Part shown: piece by piece, positions 40,601 to 49,211 of the stretch | Numbering within the stretch: position 1 is the first letter of the stretch | How the letters are laid out: the number at the start of each line of letters is the position of its first letter | Assembly: GCF_030063355.1 (NCBI RefSeq) | Contig: NZ_JASISZ010000023.1 | Span: 1-64,000 of the forward strand | Reading direction: 5' to 3' | From: Streptomyces sp. PH10-H1 | GTDB taxonomy: Bacteria; Actinomycetota; Actinomycetes; Streptomycetales; Streptomycetaceae | Length of the DNA stretch: 64,000 nucleotides | The notes under the pieces: model-generated | Databases searched by the model: none | Seen by the model: the letters and a program-made list of their open reading frames with translations, nothing else | What the model was told of the DNA's origin: nothing | Program-made: the position numbers and the translations under genes

Positions 40601-41663
40601 CGACCTCACCCATGGGCACGGTCTCCCCGCGGGCGTCCACGACCGCCAGATCCCAGCCGTCGAGCGGCAGCCCGATCCGGACCGGGCCCTCGCCGGTGAG
40701 CTGGGCGGCGCAGGCGACAACGGTGGCCTCGGTCGGGCCGTAGGTGTTCCACACCTCGCGGCCCTCGACGGCCATCCGCTCGGCGAGTTCGGGCGGGCAC
40801 GCCTCGCCGCCGAAGATCAGCAACCGGACGTCGTCGAGTGCCTCGGTGGGCCACAGCGCTGCCAGGGTGGGGACCGTGGACACGACGGTGATGCGCTGCT
40901 CGACCAGCCAGGGGCCCAGATCGAGCCCGGTGCGGACCAGCGAGCGCGGCGCTGCCACCAGGCAGGCGCCGTACCGCCAGGCCAGCCACATCTCCTCGCA
41001 GGAGGCGTCGAAGGCGACCGACAGGCCGGCCAGCACCCGGTCGCCCGGTCCGATGGGCTCCTCGGTGAGGAACAGCCTGGCCTCGGCGTCCACGAACGCC
41101 GCGGCGCTGCGGTGGGTGACGGCGACGCCCTTGGGCTTGCCCGTCGAGCCCGAGGTGAAGATGATCCACGCGTCGTCGTCGGGTCCCGGCCGCCGGCCCA
41201 CGACGCCGTGCGGCGTGCCGCAGGGGCGGATCTCGCGGTGGGCGCCGATGACGGCGCTCACCCCCGCTTCGGAGAAGACCAGCTCGGCGCGCTCGTCGGG
41301 GTCCTCGGCGTCCACGGGCACATAGGCGGCGCCCGCCGCCAGCACCGCGAGGATCGAGATGTAGAGGTCGACGGTGCCGGACGGCACCCGGATGCCGACC
41401 CGGTCGCCGGCGCCGATGCCGGCGGCCGCGAGTCGCAGCCGCATCGCTTCGGTCTCCGTGGCCAGCGCGCGGTAGTTCAGCGCCGTGGTCCCGTCGTCGA
41501 CAGCTGGACCGTTCGGGTGCCTGCGGGCGGTCTCCGCCAAGATGTCGAGCAGGGTCCGCTCGGGGGCGGAGCCGTGCCCGGAGAAGACAGCGCGCGGCGC
41601 CTGGGTCCCCAACCCCTCGAGCAGTGGGCCGAACGTCAGTTGAGGTGCCTCGACCAGCGTCAT
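37662..41663 (-). CDS. Pls/PosA-family NRPS-like protein (A-T-membrane-acyltransferase repeats)
   Basis: The 1,333-residue protein has an adenylation domain at about 30-530: [55 protein letters not shown] and [13 protein letters not shown] carrier domain with the phosphopantetheine serine lies at about 575 ([17 protein letters not shown]). The C-terminal half has six or more membrane helices alternating with three left-handed beta-helix (hexapeptide) acyltransferase-like modules, for example [20 protein letters not shown] and [20 protein letters not shown]. This is the plan of epsilon-poly-lysine synthetase and its relatives, which polymerise an amino acid at the membrane without conventional condensation domains. 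The monomer cannot be read reliably by eye. Confidence 0.9.
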   Translation of the reverse strand: MTLVEAPQLTFGPLLEGLGTQAPRAVFSGHGSAPERTLLDILAETARRHPNGPAVDDGTTALNYRALATETEAMRLRLAAAGIGAGDRVGIRVPSGTVDLYISILAVLAAGAAYVPVDAEDPDERAELVFSEAGVSAVIGAHREIRPCGTPHGVVGRRPGPDDDAWIIFTSGSTGKPKGVAVTHRSAAAFVDAEARLFLTEEPIGPGDRVLAGLSVAFDASCEEMWLAWRYGACLVAAPRSLVRTGLDLGPWLVEQRITVVSTVPTLAALWPTEALDDVRLLIFGGEACPPELAERMAVEGREVWNTYGPTEATVVACAAQLTGEGPVRIGLPLDGWDLAVVDARGETVPMGEVGELVIGGVGLARYLDADKDAEKYAPLPSLGWSRAYRSGDLVRAESAGLLFVGRADEQIKLGGRRIELGEVDAALQALPNVAGAAAAVRTTRGGNQILVGYVVSAETDASTENAGTETDASSEDGAGTEHGAGAFDPVDALRRLREALPASLVPLIAVVATLPTRTSGKVDRAALPWPLPALDTAGQDSPLEGTEAWLAEQWAEILGTSVGTADAEFFAIGGSSLGAARLVALIRERFPNISVSDIYQNPSLGGLARVLDASDARESAVRTVRPTPLRAAAVQLALMLPLLTVSGLRWAVGVAALNNVLARYGDFPWAPTVSWWWVALGWLLCVSSAGRVAIAAGGARLLLRGVRPGTYPRGGSVHLRLWTAERLAERSGAANLTGTWITHYARALGARIGADADLHSLPPVTGMLRLGKGSAIEPEVDLSGHWVDGDLLHIGKIRIGAGATVGARSTLFPGARVGKRAEIAPGSGVTGAVPAGQRWSGVPAARSGKAAHRWPGSRPPRTRRWTLVYGLTSTALGLLPALAALPGLLTLVLFVRGESAPGAALTAALIAVPLATVVSLVTYALLVLGLVRALGTGLREGYHAVHSPVAWRAWATERLMNTARVVLFPMYASLFTPVWLRALGMKVGRRVEASTVLALPAMTTVGDGAFLADDTMIATYELGGGWMRIAAARVGKRAFLGNSGMTAPGRSVPKNGLVGVLSSTPKGAKAGSSWLGMPPMKLPRPTEAGDQSRTYDPPRALMVARAAVELCRIVPVMCTVALAVLVVGAFEALASTEGPAVAALCAGLLPAAAGVVACAVTAAAKWLLVGRFRAVEHPLWSSFVWRNELADTFVEVLAVPWLVGSTAGTPLMNLWLRTLGARIGRGAWCETYWLPEADLVRVGAGATVNRGCVVQTHLFHDRIMRMDAVTLGDGSTLGPHGIVLPGATIGPRTTIGPASLVMRGESVPEGTRWLGNPIAAWHTDRHAEGTRR

Positions 41664-41755
41664 ACAGCGCTCACGCTCCCGTTCCCGGCCGGTGTGAAGG
41701 GCGGCGGCGCACAGTGCGCGTCGATCCGATCAATGCCGGCCAGGAACGGACGCAT
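41660..41755 (-). CDS. 31-residue ORF coupled to the NRPS-like gene
   Basis: A short frame begins MRPFLAGIDRIDAHCAPPPF and ends NGSVSAV. Its ATG has an excellent ribosome site, GGAGGG five bases upstream, far better than the site before the synthetase gene. Its TGA overlaps the synthetase ATG (ATGA). It is either a leader peptide that delivers ribosomes to the 4-kb gene, an attenuating uORF, or a small product in its own right. It has one Cys and no signal peptide. No family is recognised. Confidence 0.6.
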   Translation of the reverse strand: MRPFLAGIDRIDAHCAPPPFTPAGNGSVSAV

Positions 41756-41766
41756 TCTTACCCTCC

Positions 41767-42027
41767 GATATATCTGGACTGTTCGCCGTGCGCTGCGGGG
41801 CCTGCTCCGGGGACGGCCCCCACGACCGTCCCGGCCCACCCGGGCGGCTACGCACACGCCGGGACTCGCCGGGCTCTTGGTGCACCGGCTCCGCAGCATC
41901 CGTGCCACGGCAATCAGGCCGAAGGGACACGTTACCGGCGGTTGGTGAACACAGCCTGCCGGGTTTGCCCCGAGTGGCCGGTATCACAACAGTCCCGCCA
42001 CACCGATCTACGGGCGTTCAGCGCGGC
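41767..42027. other. Non-coding region between the NRPS-like operon and the SSI gene
   Basis: No gene is supported. It must contain the promoter of the synthetase operon on the minus strand; I cannot place boxes with confidence. Confidence 0.45.
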
Positions 42028-42462
42028 TCAGAAGGCGAAAACCGGGCCCGTTTCGCCCCCCATGACGCAGGAGTTCGCGTAAGTGTGGGCGTACGAGACC
42101 CGCTGCCCCTGCCAGACTCCGTCGGCGGTGACCACGACCGGGTCCCAGATCCGGGGGCAGATCTTGCCGGGGTCGCTGGCTAACAGCGCGGCGAAGTCGC
42201 CGCCGGCGACGTTCAGTTCCGTACACGCCGCTTGTGCCGACGGGTGGTCGCCGCCCGGGGTGGGGCGACAGCGCAGCAGTACGGCCCGCTGGACCGCGGC
42301 GGTCGACACGTTCTCGCCCCTGCCGATGGTCAGCACCATCGCCGACGGTGCGTACAGCCGTTGGGGCTGAGGGGATTCAGCCCGCGCGGTCCCGCTGGTG
42401 CCCGCCACACAGCTGACAGCCAGCGCGGCTCCCAGCCCGATCGCACCTAGGGTGTAGCGCAT
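42028..42462 (-). CDS. Subtilisin inhibitor-like protein (SSI family), Arg at P1
   Basis: The 144-residue precursor has a signal peptide (AIGLGAALAVSCVAGTSGTA) and a mature SSI domain: LYAPSAMVLTIGRGENVSTA, AVLLRCRPTPGGDHPSAQAA, VTADGVWQGQRVSYAHTYAN and the classic C-terminus PVFAF. The reactive loop reads KICPRIWDPVVV, where classical SSI has MCPMVYDP, so P1 is arginine (residue about 104) and trypsin-like proteases should be the targets. Four cysteines are placed for the two family disulfides. The start at MRYTLG was chosen for AAGGAG nine bases upstream. It is secreted as a dimer in known members. Confidence 0.94.
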   Translation of the reverse strand: MRYTLGAIGLGAALAVSCVAGTSGTARAESPQPQRLYAPSAMVLTIGRGENVSTAAVQRAVLLRCRPTPGGDHPSAQAACTELNVAGGDFAALLASDPGKICPRIWDPVVVTADGVWQGQRVSYAHTYANSCVMGGETGPVFAF

Positions 42463-42477
42463 TCCGAACACTCCTTC

Positions 42478-42783
42478 TCCGTTGGTTGCGGATAACGGAC
42501 AGGAGTCTTACGGAGAGGTCACATGAGCGCATCTTGAACGATCACTTCCGGTCGCGGTGCGTGATCACCCGATGGCTCGTTGTGCGATCCAGGCAGCTCA
42601 GCGTCCCTCCCGGCGCACCGCGCGAGCCGTCCAGCATACGGACAACTGTACGTCTGGCAGGAGTTGTCACGTCTGCGACCTGCGAGAACGTCGCAGCCCA
42701 GTGGTTCCCGGCCGACCGCTCTCGACCGGAAACCACCGCTGAACGCGACCACTGAGCGCCACCATCACCGCGGGCCGGCGCGA
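42478..42783. other. Non-coding region upstream of the SSI gene
   Basis: It lies between the SSI start and the end of the amidohydrolase gene. I see no convincing gene, terminator or operator; the SSI promoter must be here. Confidence 0.45.
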
Positions 42784-43644
42784 TCAGAGCCCGTATACGG
42801 CCGTGGCGGTCCCTCCGAAGACGGCGTCGCGCTCGGCCGGACTCAGCGCGGCCATCAGGGCGCGGGCCGTGTCGGCCACTTCCCCGTACGAGGCGGCGAG
42901 GAGGCAGACGGGCCAGTCGGAGCCGAACATCAGCCGCTCAGGACCGAACGCCTCCAGGACGGTATCCGCGAACGGACGCAGATCCGCCACCGACCAATCG
43001 GCCCAGTCGGCCTCGGTCACCATGCCGGAGAGCTTGCACACGTTGTTCGGCACCGCCGCCAGCGCCCGCACCCGCTCGGCCCACCGAAGCAGTTCACCGG
43101 ATGCGATGGGAGGCTTGCCCAGGTGGTCGAGGACAAAGGTCAGTTCGGGCAGTGCGGCGGCGGCCTCGGCCGCGGCCGGGAGCTGGTGCGGCAGGACCAG
43201 CAGGTCGTAGGCGAGCCCCGCGCGGGCGACGGCCCGCAGTCCGCGGAGCACCTCGGGGCGCAGCAGCCAGCGCGGGTCGGGCTCGCCCTGGACCTGGTGC
43301 CGGATGCCCACCAGGCGCTCGCCGCCCGGCAGTTCGCGCAGGGCGGCGAGCGTGTCGGCCACGTCGGGCGCCGTCAGGTCCGTCCAGCCGACGACGCCGG
43401 CCACCAGATCGCTTCCGGCGGCCAGCGCGAGGAATTCCGGGGTCTCTTCGGCCACCGTGATCGTCTGGACGAGTACGGTCGCCCCGATGCCGGCGGCCCG
43501 CGCCGGGGGCTCCAGCTCCGCGAGGGTGAAGTTCCGGCGCAGCGGGGCGAGTTCCGCGCCGGTGATCCAGTCCTGGTCGCGGACCGACAGATCCCATACA
43601 TGGTGGTGGGCGTCGACGACCGGCACCGGCGTCACAGCTCCCAC
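42784..43644 (-). CDS. Amidohydrolase family sugar lactonase (L-fucono/L-rhamnono-lactonase-like)
   Basis: The 286-residue TIM-barrel metallohydrolase has the N-terminal metal motif VVDAHHHVWDLSVRDQDWIT, the strand VLVQTITVAEETPEFLALA, LTFVLDHLGKPPIASGELLR and RLMFGSDWPVCLLAASYGEV with the conserved aspartate. This is the COG3618 group of L-fuconolactonases and related enzymes that open sugar lactones. It follows rhaM with a small overlap, and a GTG at 43635 would give a clean GTGA junction. The context supports deoxy-sugar (rhamnose or fucose) catabolism; the remaining pathway genes are not in this window. Confidence 0.85.
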   Translation of the reverse strand: MGAVTPVPVVDAHHHVWDLSVRDQDWITGAELAPLRRNFTLAELEPPARAAGIGATVLVQTITVAEETPEFLALAAGSDLVAGVVGWTDLTAPDVADTLAALRELPGGERLVGIRHQVQGEPDPRWLLRPEVLRGLRAVARAGLAYDLLVLPHQLPAAAEAAAALPELTFVLDHLGKPPIASGELLRWAERVRALAAVPNNVCKLSGMVTEADWADWSVADLRPFADTVLEAFGPERLMFGSDWPVCLLAASYGEVADTARALMAALSPAERDAVFGGTATAVYGL

Positions 43645-43943
43645 ACCACGGGCAGCGACGCGTCCGCGCCGTCGGCGGAGTAGTCGTGCGCGACATCGAG
43701 GAGTTCACCCATCCTGGCCTGCCAGGCGGTGTTGACCGGCAGTTTCTCCAGCGCGGCGATCATCGCGGCGTAGTCGTCGACCTCGATGACGTGGAAGAGG
43801 TCGGTGCCGCTGCGCCAGATCGTCCACGATGTCGCGCCCGCGGCCCGGATGGCGTGCACGAGTTCTTCCGGCACCCCGCGGTGCGCGGCGTCGTACTCGG
43901 CGGTCCGGTCGGCGCGGACCTTGGTGTGCAGGGCGACTCTCAC
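43632..43943 (-). CDS. rhaM: L-rhamnose mutarotase
   Basis: The 103-residue protein begins at GTG with GAGGAG upstream (VRVALHTKVRADRTAEYDAA). It carries the family segments TSWTIWRSGTDLFHVIEVDD and the C-terminal VAHDYSADGADASLPVVWEL. It interconverts alpha and beta anomers of L-rhamnose or L-fucose using a His/Tyr pair. It is the first gene of a two-gene operon with the lactonase. Confidence 0.9.
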   Translation of the reverse strand: MRVALHTKVRADRTAEYDAAHRGVPEELVHAIRAAGATSWTIWRSGTDLFHVIEVDDYAAMIAALEKLPVNTAWQARMGELLDVAHDYSADGADASLPVVWEL

Positions 43944-44015
43944 GGCGGCTCCTCGGCGTCGGCGCTGGGCGGCACGGCGATGACGCCGGGGCGCGTGTGC
44001 CGTACGCGCCCATGA

Positions 44016-44045
44016 CGTGATCGAGTTCATTCGTGATCGAGTTCA
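44016..44045. promoter_or_regulatory. Direct repeats upstream of the rhaM operon
   Basis: CGTGATCGAGTTCA occurs twice with a 16-bp period, about 75 bp upstream of rhaM. GTGAT and ATCAC also form an inverted pair around the second copy. A sugar-responsive regulator may bind here; no regulator gene is adjacent. Confidence 0.5.
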
Positions 44046-44123
44046 ATATCACCCGCGGCGGCCGCTCCTGAGAAGGGGATCAACGACCCCGATGCCGCAC
44101 CGGAAGGTGCGGGGAGGTGCCGG

Positions 44124-44624
44124 TCAGGTGGCCGAGCCCGCGGCGGCGCCGGTCTTCAGGTCGGGGCCCCAGCGGTCGATCGACTCCTGCAGGTCCAGCG
44201 TGCGGATCCGGTTCGGCTCGTCCTCGGACGGCCAGTCCTCGCGCGGCACCCGCCACATGATCTCGAACTCGTTGCCGTCGGGGTCCTTGGCGTACAGGGA
44301 CTTCGACACCAGGTGGTTGGTCGCGCCGACGAGCGCGCCGCGCTCGGTCAGCTTGGCGGCGGTGTCGGCGAGTTCGCCGAGCGTGCCGACCTCCCAGGCC
44401 AGGTGGTACAGGCCGACCCGGCCCTGCTCGGGGCCCGGGGCGTCCGCGCCGATCGCGAAGAGGCCGAGGTCGTGGTCGTTGAGGGTGTCCTGAGCACTGA
44501 GGAACGCGGCCCGGCCGGGGATCTCCACATCGACTCTGAAGCCGAAGACATCGGTGTAGAACTCGACGGCGCGCGGGACGTCGCGGATGTAGAGCACTGC
44601 GTGGTTGAGGCGGCGTACAGGCAT
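44124..44624 (-). CDS. VOC family (glyoxalase/extradiol dioxygenase fold) protein
   Basis: The 166-residue protein has two beta-alpha-beta-beta-beta modules: MPVRRLNHAVLYIRDVPRAV with a metal-type histidine, then GLYHLAWEVGTLGEL and KDPDGNEFEIMWRVP with the metal-type H and E. It resembles ring-cleaving or glyoxalase-like VOC enzymes. Start chosen at MPVRRL with CAGGAG upstream. A TTGAA/TTCAA palindrome lies 70 bp upstream. Substrate unknown. Confidence 0.85.
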   Translation of the reverse strand: MPVRRLNHAVLYIRDVPRAVEFYTDVFGFRVDVEIPGRAAFLSAQDTLNDHDLGLFAIGADAPGPEQGRVGLYHLAWEVGTLGELADTAAKLTERGALVGATNHLVSKSLYAKDPDGNEFEIMWRVPREDWPSEDEPNRIRTLDLQESIDRWGPDLKTGAAAGSAT

Positions 44625-44693
44625 GGGGCACTCCTGGTCGTACTCGGTCGCCCCCGTGGTCGGGGGTACTTCTCCGACGGTACGCCCACCAAT

Positions 44694-44705
44694 TTGAAAG
44701 TTCAA
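44694..44705. promoter_or_regulatory. TTGAA-N2-TTCAA palindrome upstream of the VOC gene
   Basis: TTGAAAGTTCAA is a perfect inverted repeat in an unusually AT-rich patch. Motifs of this shape are typical of MarR and related regulators in front of redox or dioxygenase genes. No such regulator gene is nearby. Confidence 0.55.
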
Positions 44706-44763
44706 GTAATCGCTTCGGGGCTTCCTCCCCTGCCGACCGCTGTGGCCTCAGTGCAGCGTGACC

Positions 44764-45648
44764 TCAGTGCACCGCGTCGGAGAGCCGGACGAAGCGATGG
44801 CCGGCCGCGAGCATCTCCGGGAGCGCGCGGGCCATGCCCCGGGCGGTGCCTCCCGCCGGATGGTTCATATGCCCGATGACGATGGACCCGGCGGTCGCGG
44901 TGAGTGTGGAGCGGTGCACCTGGGCGGGAGTGAAGGTCGCCCCCGCGTCGGCGTTGACGCTGAAACCGGCGAAGCGTTCCCCGAGGTCGGCGACGATGCG
45001 CGCTGCGACGTCGTCGCAGTACGCGGTGCCGGAGCGGAAGAAACGCGGCGGATGTCCGAGCAGGGCGGTGAGCTTGTCGCGGTTCCCCGCGACCTCGTCG
45101 AACACCTCTCCCGCGTCGCGCGTCCCGCCGATGCCGTACGCGGCGCGCCCGGACACCGACAGCGGCCGGTGACGTGTCCCGTGATTGGCGATCTCGAAGA
45201 GCGGATCGCCCGCGAGCTGCTCGAAGTGCGCGCGGTTGGCGTCGATCCAACGCGCGTTGAGGAACAGGGTCGCGGGCACCTTGCGCGCCCGCAGCAGGTC
45301 GATCAGAGCCTCGTCATAGCCGCCGCCACCCGGCCCCCCGCACGCGTCGAAGGTCAGCGCGATCGCCGGCCTGGCGGCGGACGGCAGCTCGGTGACCACC
45401 CCCGGAGCCGTGAAACCCCAGGTGGTGGCCTTCGTCCGGCCGTACTGGGCGACCATCTCGGCGCGGGTCACCCGAGGTACCGCCCCGGGCGAAGACGGCA
45501 CCGGTGACGGCGTACGGGCCGGGCCGTCGGTCGGACGCGCCACGGTCGGCGGGGGCACCGTCCGCGCCGTGGGATCCGGTGCGGACTCGCACCCCGCCAG
45601 GAATCCGCCCGCCACGACCGTGAGCAGCGCCCGGCGACTCAGCGACAT
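44764..45648 (-). CDS. Lipoprotein polysaccharide deacetylase (CE4)
   Basis: The 294-residue protein starts MSLSRRALLTVVAGGFLAGC, a twin-arginine-like lipoprotein signal with lipobox LAGC. After a Pro/Thr linker comes a NodB domain: IALTFDACGGPGGGGYDEAL (catalytic D, metal D), EIANHGTRHRPLSVSGRA (HxxxH metal pair), PRFFRSGTAYCDDVAARIVA, and GSIVIGHMNHPAGGTARGMA. It should remove N-acetyl groups from a cell-wall or extracellular polysaccharide at the outer membrane face. Alternative start MRHGSC is less likely. Confidence 0.9.
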   Translation of the reverse strand: MSLSRRALLTVVAGGFLAGCESAPDPTARTVPPPTVARPTDGPARTPSPVPSSPGAVPRVTRAEMVAQYGRTKATTWGFTAPGVVTELPSAARPAIALTFDACGGPGGGGYDEALIDLLRARKVPATLFLNARWIDANRAHFEQLAGDPLFEIANHGTRHRPLSVSGRAAYGIGGTRDAGEVFDEVAGNRDKLTALLGHPPRFFRSGTAYCDDVAARIVADLGERFAGFSVNADAGATFTPAQVHRSTLTATAGSIVIGHMNHPAGGTARGMARALPEMLAAGHRFVRLSDAVH

Positions 45649-45872
45649 CCGTTCCCCCGAACATGATCCATGGCGCACCCACCCCGGCCCTAACCAGCCA
45701 GTTCATATGACCATACGATGCAGTCTCCGCTGTGGTCGCCGCCACCCCCGCCGCCGGTGTGTCGGCGGGACGAACGGACCGCGCCGCGCCGCACCAGCGC
45801 ACACAGCGCCCGGTATACGGAACTTTCGTCCCCGGCGACGCGTCCACTACACCGGAGGAGATGATCTCCGCA

Positions 45873-45902
45873 GCGCGAAGCGGTGACAGGCGCGAAGCGG
45901 TG
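45873..45902 (+). repeat. 17-bp tandem duplication upstream of the DMT transporter gene
   Basis: GCGCGAAGCGGTG occurs at 45873 and 45890, a 17-bp period. It lies in the leader of the transporter gene and has no obvious role. Confidence 0.6.
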
Positions 45903-45939
45903 GACAGCGCAACGCAGTGGTACGGGAACGGAGCTCTTG

Positions 45940-46860
45940 GTGTACATCGGCCTTCTGACAGCCGTCGCGGCATCGGCCTGCTACGGCACGGGGTCGGTCC
46001 TGCAGGCCCTGGGATCCCGCAAGTCCGCCCGCCAGGAGACGGCCGCCGCCTCCACCACCGGGACCACCCAGCACGGCGGACCGAGCCTGTCCTCCACCGC
46101 GAAGGCAGCCGTGACCTGGGAGTTCATGCTCGGCACCGTGCTGGACTTCATCGGTTTCGCGCTCGGGGCACTGGCCGCCCGGCTGCTGCCGCTGTTCCTC
46201 TCGCAGACGGTGATCAGCGCGAACCTGGTGATCACCGCGGTCCTGAGCATCAGACTGCTCGGCATCCGGCTGAGCCGGCCCGAGTGGATCTCCATCGGCG
46301 TCGTCTGCTCCGCCCTGGTACTGCTGGCCACGGCGGCGGGCCCGGAAGGCAGCGGGCACACCCCGCGTGCCACCCACTGGTGGCTGCTCGCGGCCGCCGT
46401 CGCGATCATCGGGGCCGGCAGCCTGTTGGTGCACCGCCTCGGCGCACGCGGCGCCATCCTGGCCGGCCTGCTGTCAGGGCTGGGCTTCGGCGCGCTCGGC
46501 GTCGGCGTGCGGGTACTGGACGGCGTGGACCCCTTCGACCTCCCCACCCTGCTGGCCGACCCCGCCCTGTACGCGATCCTGATCGCCGGCATCGGCGGCA
46601 TGTACCTCCACACGGTGGCCCTGCAGATCGGCTCGATCAACGGCGCCACGGCCGCGCTGGTGGTCGGCGAGACCGTGGTGCCGGGCATTCTCGGTGTGGT
46701 CTGGCTCGGCGACACCTCCCGCAACGGCTTCGGCTGGGTGGCGGCCGTCGGCTTCGTCCTGGCCGTGACGGGCGCCGTGGCGGTCGCCTGGTACGGGCAG
46801 CCGGAGGACGCCCGGGCCGATGAACCGAGGTCCGAGGCGCTCACCTCCACGGGGAGCTGA
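45940..46860 (+). CDS. DMT/EamA-type membrane transporter
   Basis: The protein of about 306 residues has nine or ten hydrophobic helices, with an N-terminal VYIGLLTAVAASACYGTGSV and an EamA-like C-terminal half (SINGATAALVVGETVVPGIL, GFGWVAAVGFVLAVTGAVAV). A Ser/Thr-rich loop follows helix 1. I chose the GTG at 45940 with GGAG upstream; TTG at 45937 or GTG at 45883 are alternatives. It probably exports a small metabolite. No partner gene is evident. Confidence 0.8.
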   Translation: MYIGLLTAVAASACYGTGSVLQALGSRKSARQETAAASTTGTTQHGGPSLSSTAKAAVTWEFMLGTVLDFIGFALGALAARLLPLFLSQTVISANLVITAVLSIRLLGIRLSRPEWISIGVVCSALVLLATAAGPEGSGHTPRATHWWLLAAAVAIIGAGSLLVHRLGARGAILAGLLSGLGFGALGVGVRVLDGVDPFDLPTLLADPALYAILIAGIGGMYLHTVALQIGSINGATAALVVGETVVPGILGVVWLGDTSRNGFGWVAAVGFVLAVTGAVAVAWYGQPEDARADEPRSEALTSTGS

Positions 46861-46951
46861 CCGGGCGCGGGAGGGGGTGTGCGCGGTCGCGCACCCGCTG
46901 GGCGTAGCGTCGCAGCTGTTGAGCACTGGTGAAGAGAAAGAGGCGCCCGCC

Positions 46952-47575
<624 letters not shown>

Positions 47576-47690
47576 GCCTATTCAGGCCGCCGACCGGCGC
47601 CGGGACACGCCGGGTCACCGGCATGTCGCCCTCTGTGCACCAGGGCCGGCACCCCCGACACTGAGGCGAAGCACTCTCAAGGGAGCGGGT

Positions 47691-49211
47691 ATGACGGTGA
47701 CGGCGGACCGGCAGGCATCCCGGCTCACCTCGCCGTGGGTGCGCGGCGCCGCGGCGGCCGCGGCGGGCGCGCTGCCCGCGCTCGCGTTCCCCGCACCGTC
47801 CCTGTGGTGGCTGGCGTACGTGGCGCTGGTGCCGTGGATCCTGCTCGCCCGATCCGCGACAACGGGCCGGCGAGCCGCGCTCGACGGCTGGCTGGGCGGA
47901 GCCGGTTTCATGCTGGCCGTCCACCACTGGCTGTTTCCCAGCCTCAATGTGTTCCTCGTCGTACTGGCGCTGCTGCTCGGGGCGCTGTGGGCACCGTGGG
48001 GGTGGCTGCTGCGGCGGACGCTGGGCGGTCGGCCCGGCGCACGGCGGCTGGCCGCGGCCATGGTGCTGGTGCCGTGCGGATGGCTGATGGTCGAGCTGGT
48101 GCGCTCCTGGCAGTACCTGGGCGGACCGTGGGGACTGCTGGGGGCGAGCCAGTGGCAGGTCGCCCCCGCACTGCGACTCGCTTCGGTCGGCGGAGTCTGG
48201 TTGATCACCGTGCTGGTCGTCTCGGTGAACACGGCGGTGGCCGCACTGATCGCGGTGCCCGACGCCCGCGCTCCCGCCGGCGCCGCGCTGGCCGCCGCCG
48301 CGGTCGGCACGACCGCCGTCTGGCTGGGCGCGCCGGTACCCGAGCGGACCGGATCGGTGCGGATCGCGGTGGTGCAGCCGGGGGTGATCGAGGGGGCACA
48401 GGCGCGGTTCGACCGCGAGGAGGAACTGACCCGCGCGCTGGCCGGGCAACGGCTGGATCTGGTGGTGTGGGGCGAGAGCAGCGTCGGCTTCGACCTGTCG
48501 TCCCGTCCTGATCTCGCCGACCGGCTCGCCGCGCTCGCGCGGGACGTGGACGCGGACGTCCTGGTGAACGTGGATGCCCGGCGCGCCGACGGACGCGGCA
48601 TCTCCAAGACCTCGGTGCTGGTGGGAGCGGGCGGCGTCACCGGGGAGAGCTACGACAAGATGCGTCTGGTGCCGTTCGGCGAGTACATCCCGTTCCGCTC
48701 GATGCTGGGCTGGGCGACCTCGGTCGGCAAGGCGGCCGGCGAGGACCGGCGCCGTGGCGACCATCAGGTGGTCATGACGGCCGGGGAGCTGCGCTTCGGC
48801 CCGCTGGTGTGCTTCGAGTCGGCCTTCCCCGACATGAGCCGCACCCTGGTGGACTCCGGGGCGCAGCTGCTGGTGACCCAGTCGTCCACCTCGTCGTTCC
48901 AGGGCAGTTGGGCGCCTCCCCAGCACGCCTCGCTCGCCGCGCTGCGGGCGGCGGAGACCTGGCGTCCGATGGTGCACGCCACGCTGACCGGGGTGAGCGC
49001 GGTCTACGACGGCCGGGGCCGGCCGGTGGGCTCCTGGCTGGGCACCAGCGCCAGCACGGCGGCGGTGTACCAGGTGCCGCTGTCCGAGGGCCGCAGCCCG
49101 TATGCCCGGTTCGGGGACTGGGTGCCCCACCTCGCGCTGGCGCTCGTCGTGGTGGCCGCGGGCTACGAGATCTCGCTACGCGTCAGGCGGACTGCTCGCG
49201 CACCGCGGTGA
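47691..49211 (+). CDS. lnt: Apolipoprotein N-acyltransferase
   Basis: The 506-residue protein has N-terminal membrane helices (ALPALAFPAPSLWWLAYVAL onward) and a nitrilase-like periplasmic domain with the E-K-C triad: LVVWGESSVGFD (Glu), SYDKMRLVPFGEYIPF (Lys) and FGPLVCFESAFPD (Cys). A C-terminal helix follows. It transfers an acyl chain to the N-terminal cysteine of lipoproteins. Several lipoproteins in this window (deacetylase, Rieske, small Pro-rich protein) would be potential substrates. Its end overlaps the converging oxidoreductase by 29 bp. Confidence 0.94.
   Translation: MTVTADRQASRLTSPWVRGAAAAAAGALPALAFPAPSLWWLAYVALVPWILLARSATTGRRAALDGWLGGAGFMLAVHHWLFPSLNVFLVVLALLLGALWAPWGWLLRRTLGGRPGARRLAAAMVLVPCGWLMVELVRSWQYLGGPWGLLGASQWQVAPALRLASVGGVWLITVLVVSVNTAVAALIAVPDARAPAGAALAAAAVGTTAVWLGAPVPERTGSVRIAVVQPGVIEGAQARFDREEELTRALAGQRLDLVVWGESSVGFDLSSRPDLADRLAALARDVDADVLVNVDARRADGRGISKTSVLVGAGGVTGESYDKMRLVPFGEYIPFRSMLGWATSVGKAAGEDRRRGDHQVVMTAGELRFGPLVCFESAFPDMSRTLVDSGAQLLVTQSSTSSFQGSWAPPQHASLAALRAAETWRPMVHATLTGVSAVYDGRGRPVGSWLGTSASTAAVYQVPLSEGRSPYARFGDWVPHLALALVVVAAGYEISLRVRRTARAPR

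Noticed and set aside
37881..41948. Very long + strand open frame (about 1,355 codons) opposite the NRPS-like gene
   Set aside because: It is an antisense shadow produced by high GC at third positions; its composition is Arg/Gly/Ala/Gln-rich without motifs, while the minus strand encodes a complete recognised protein.
45861..45938. Leader ORF starting ATGATCTCC before the transporter gene
   Set aside because: Its GGAGGAG abuts the ATG with no spacing, and the frame does not end in a meaningful position.
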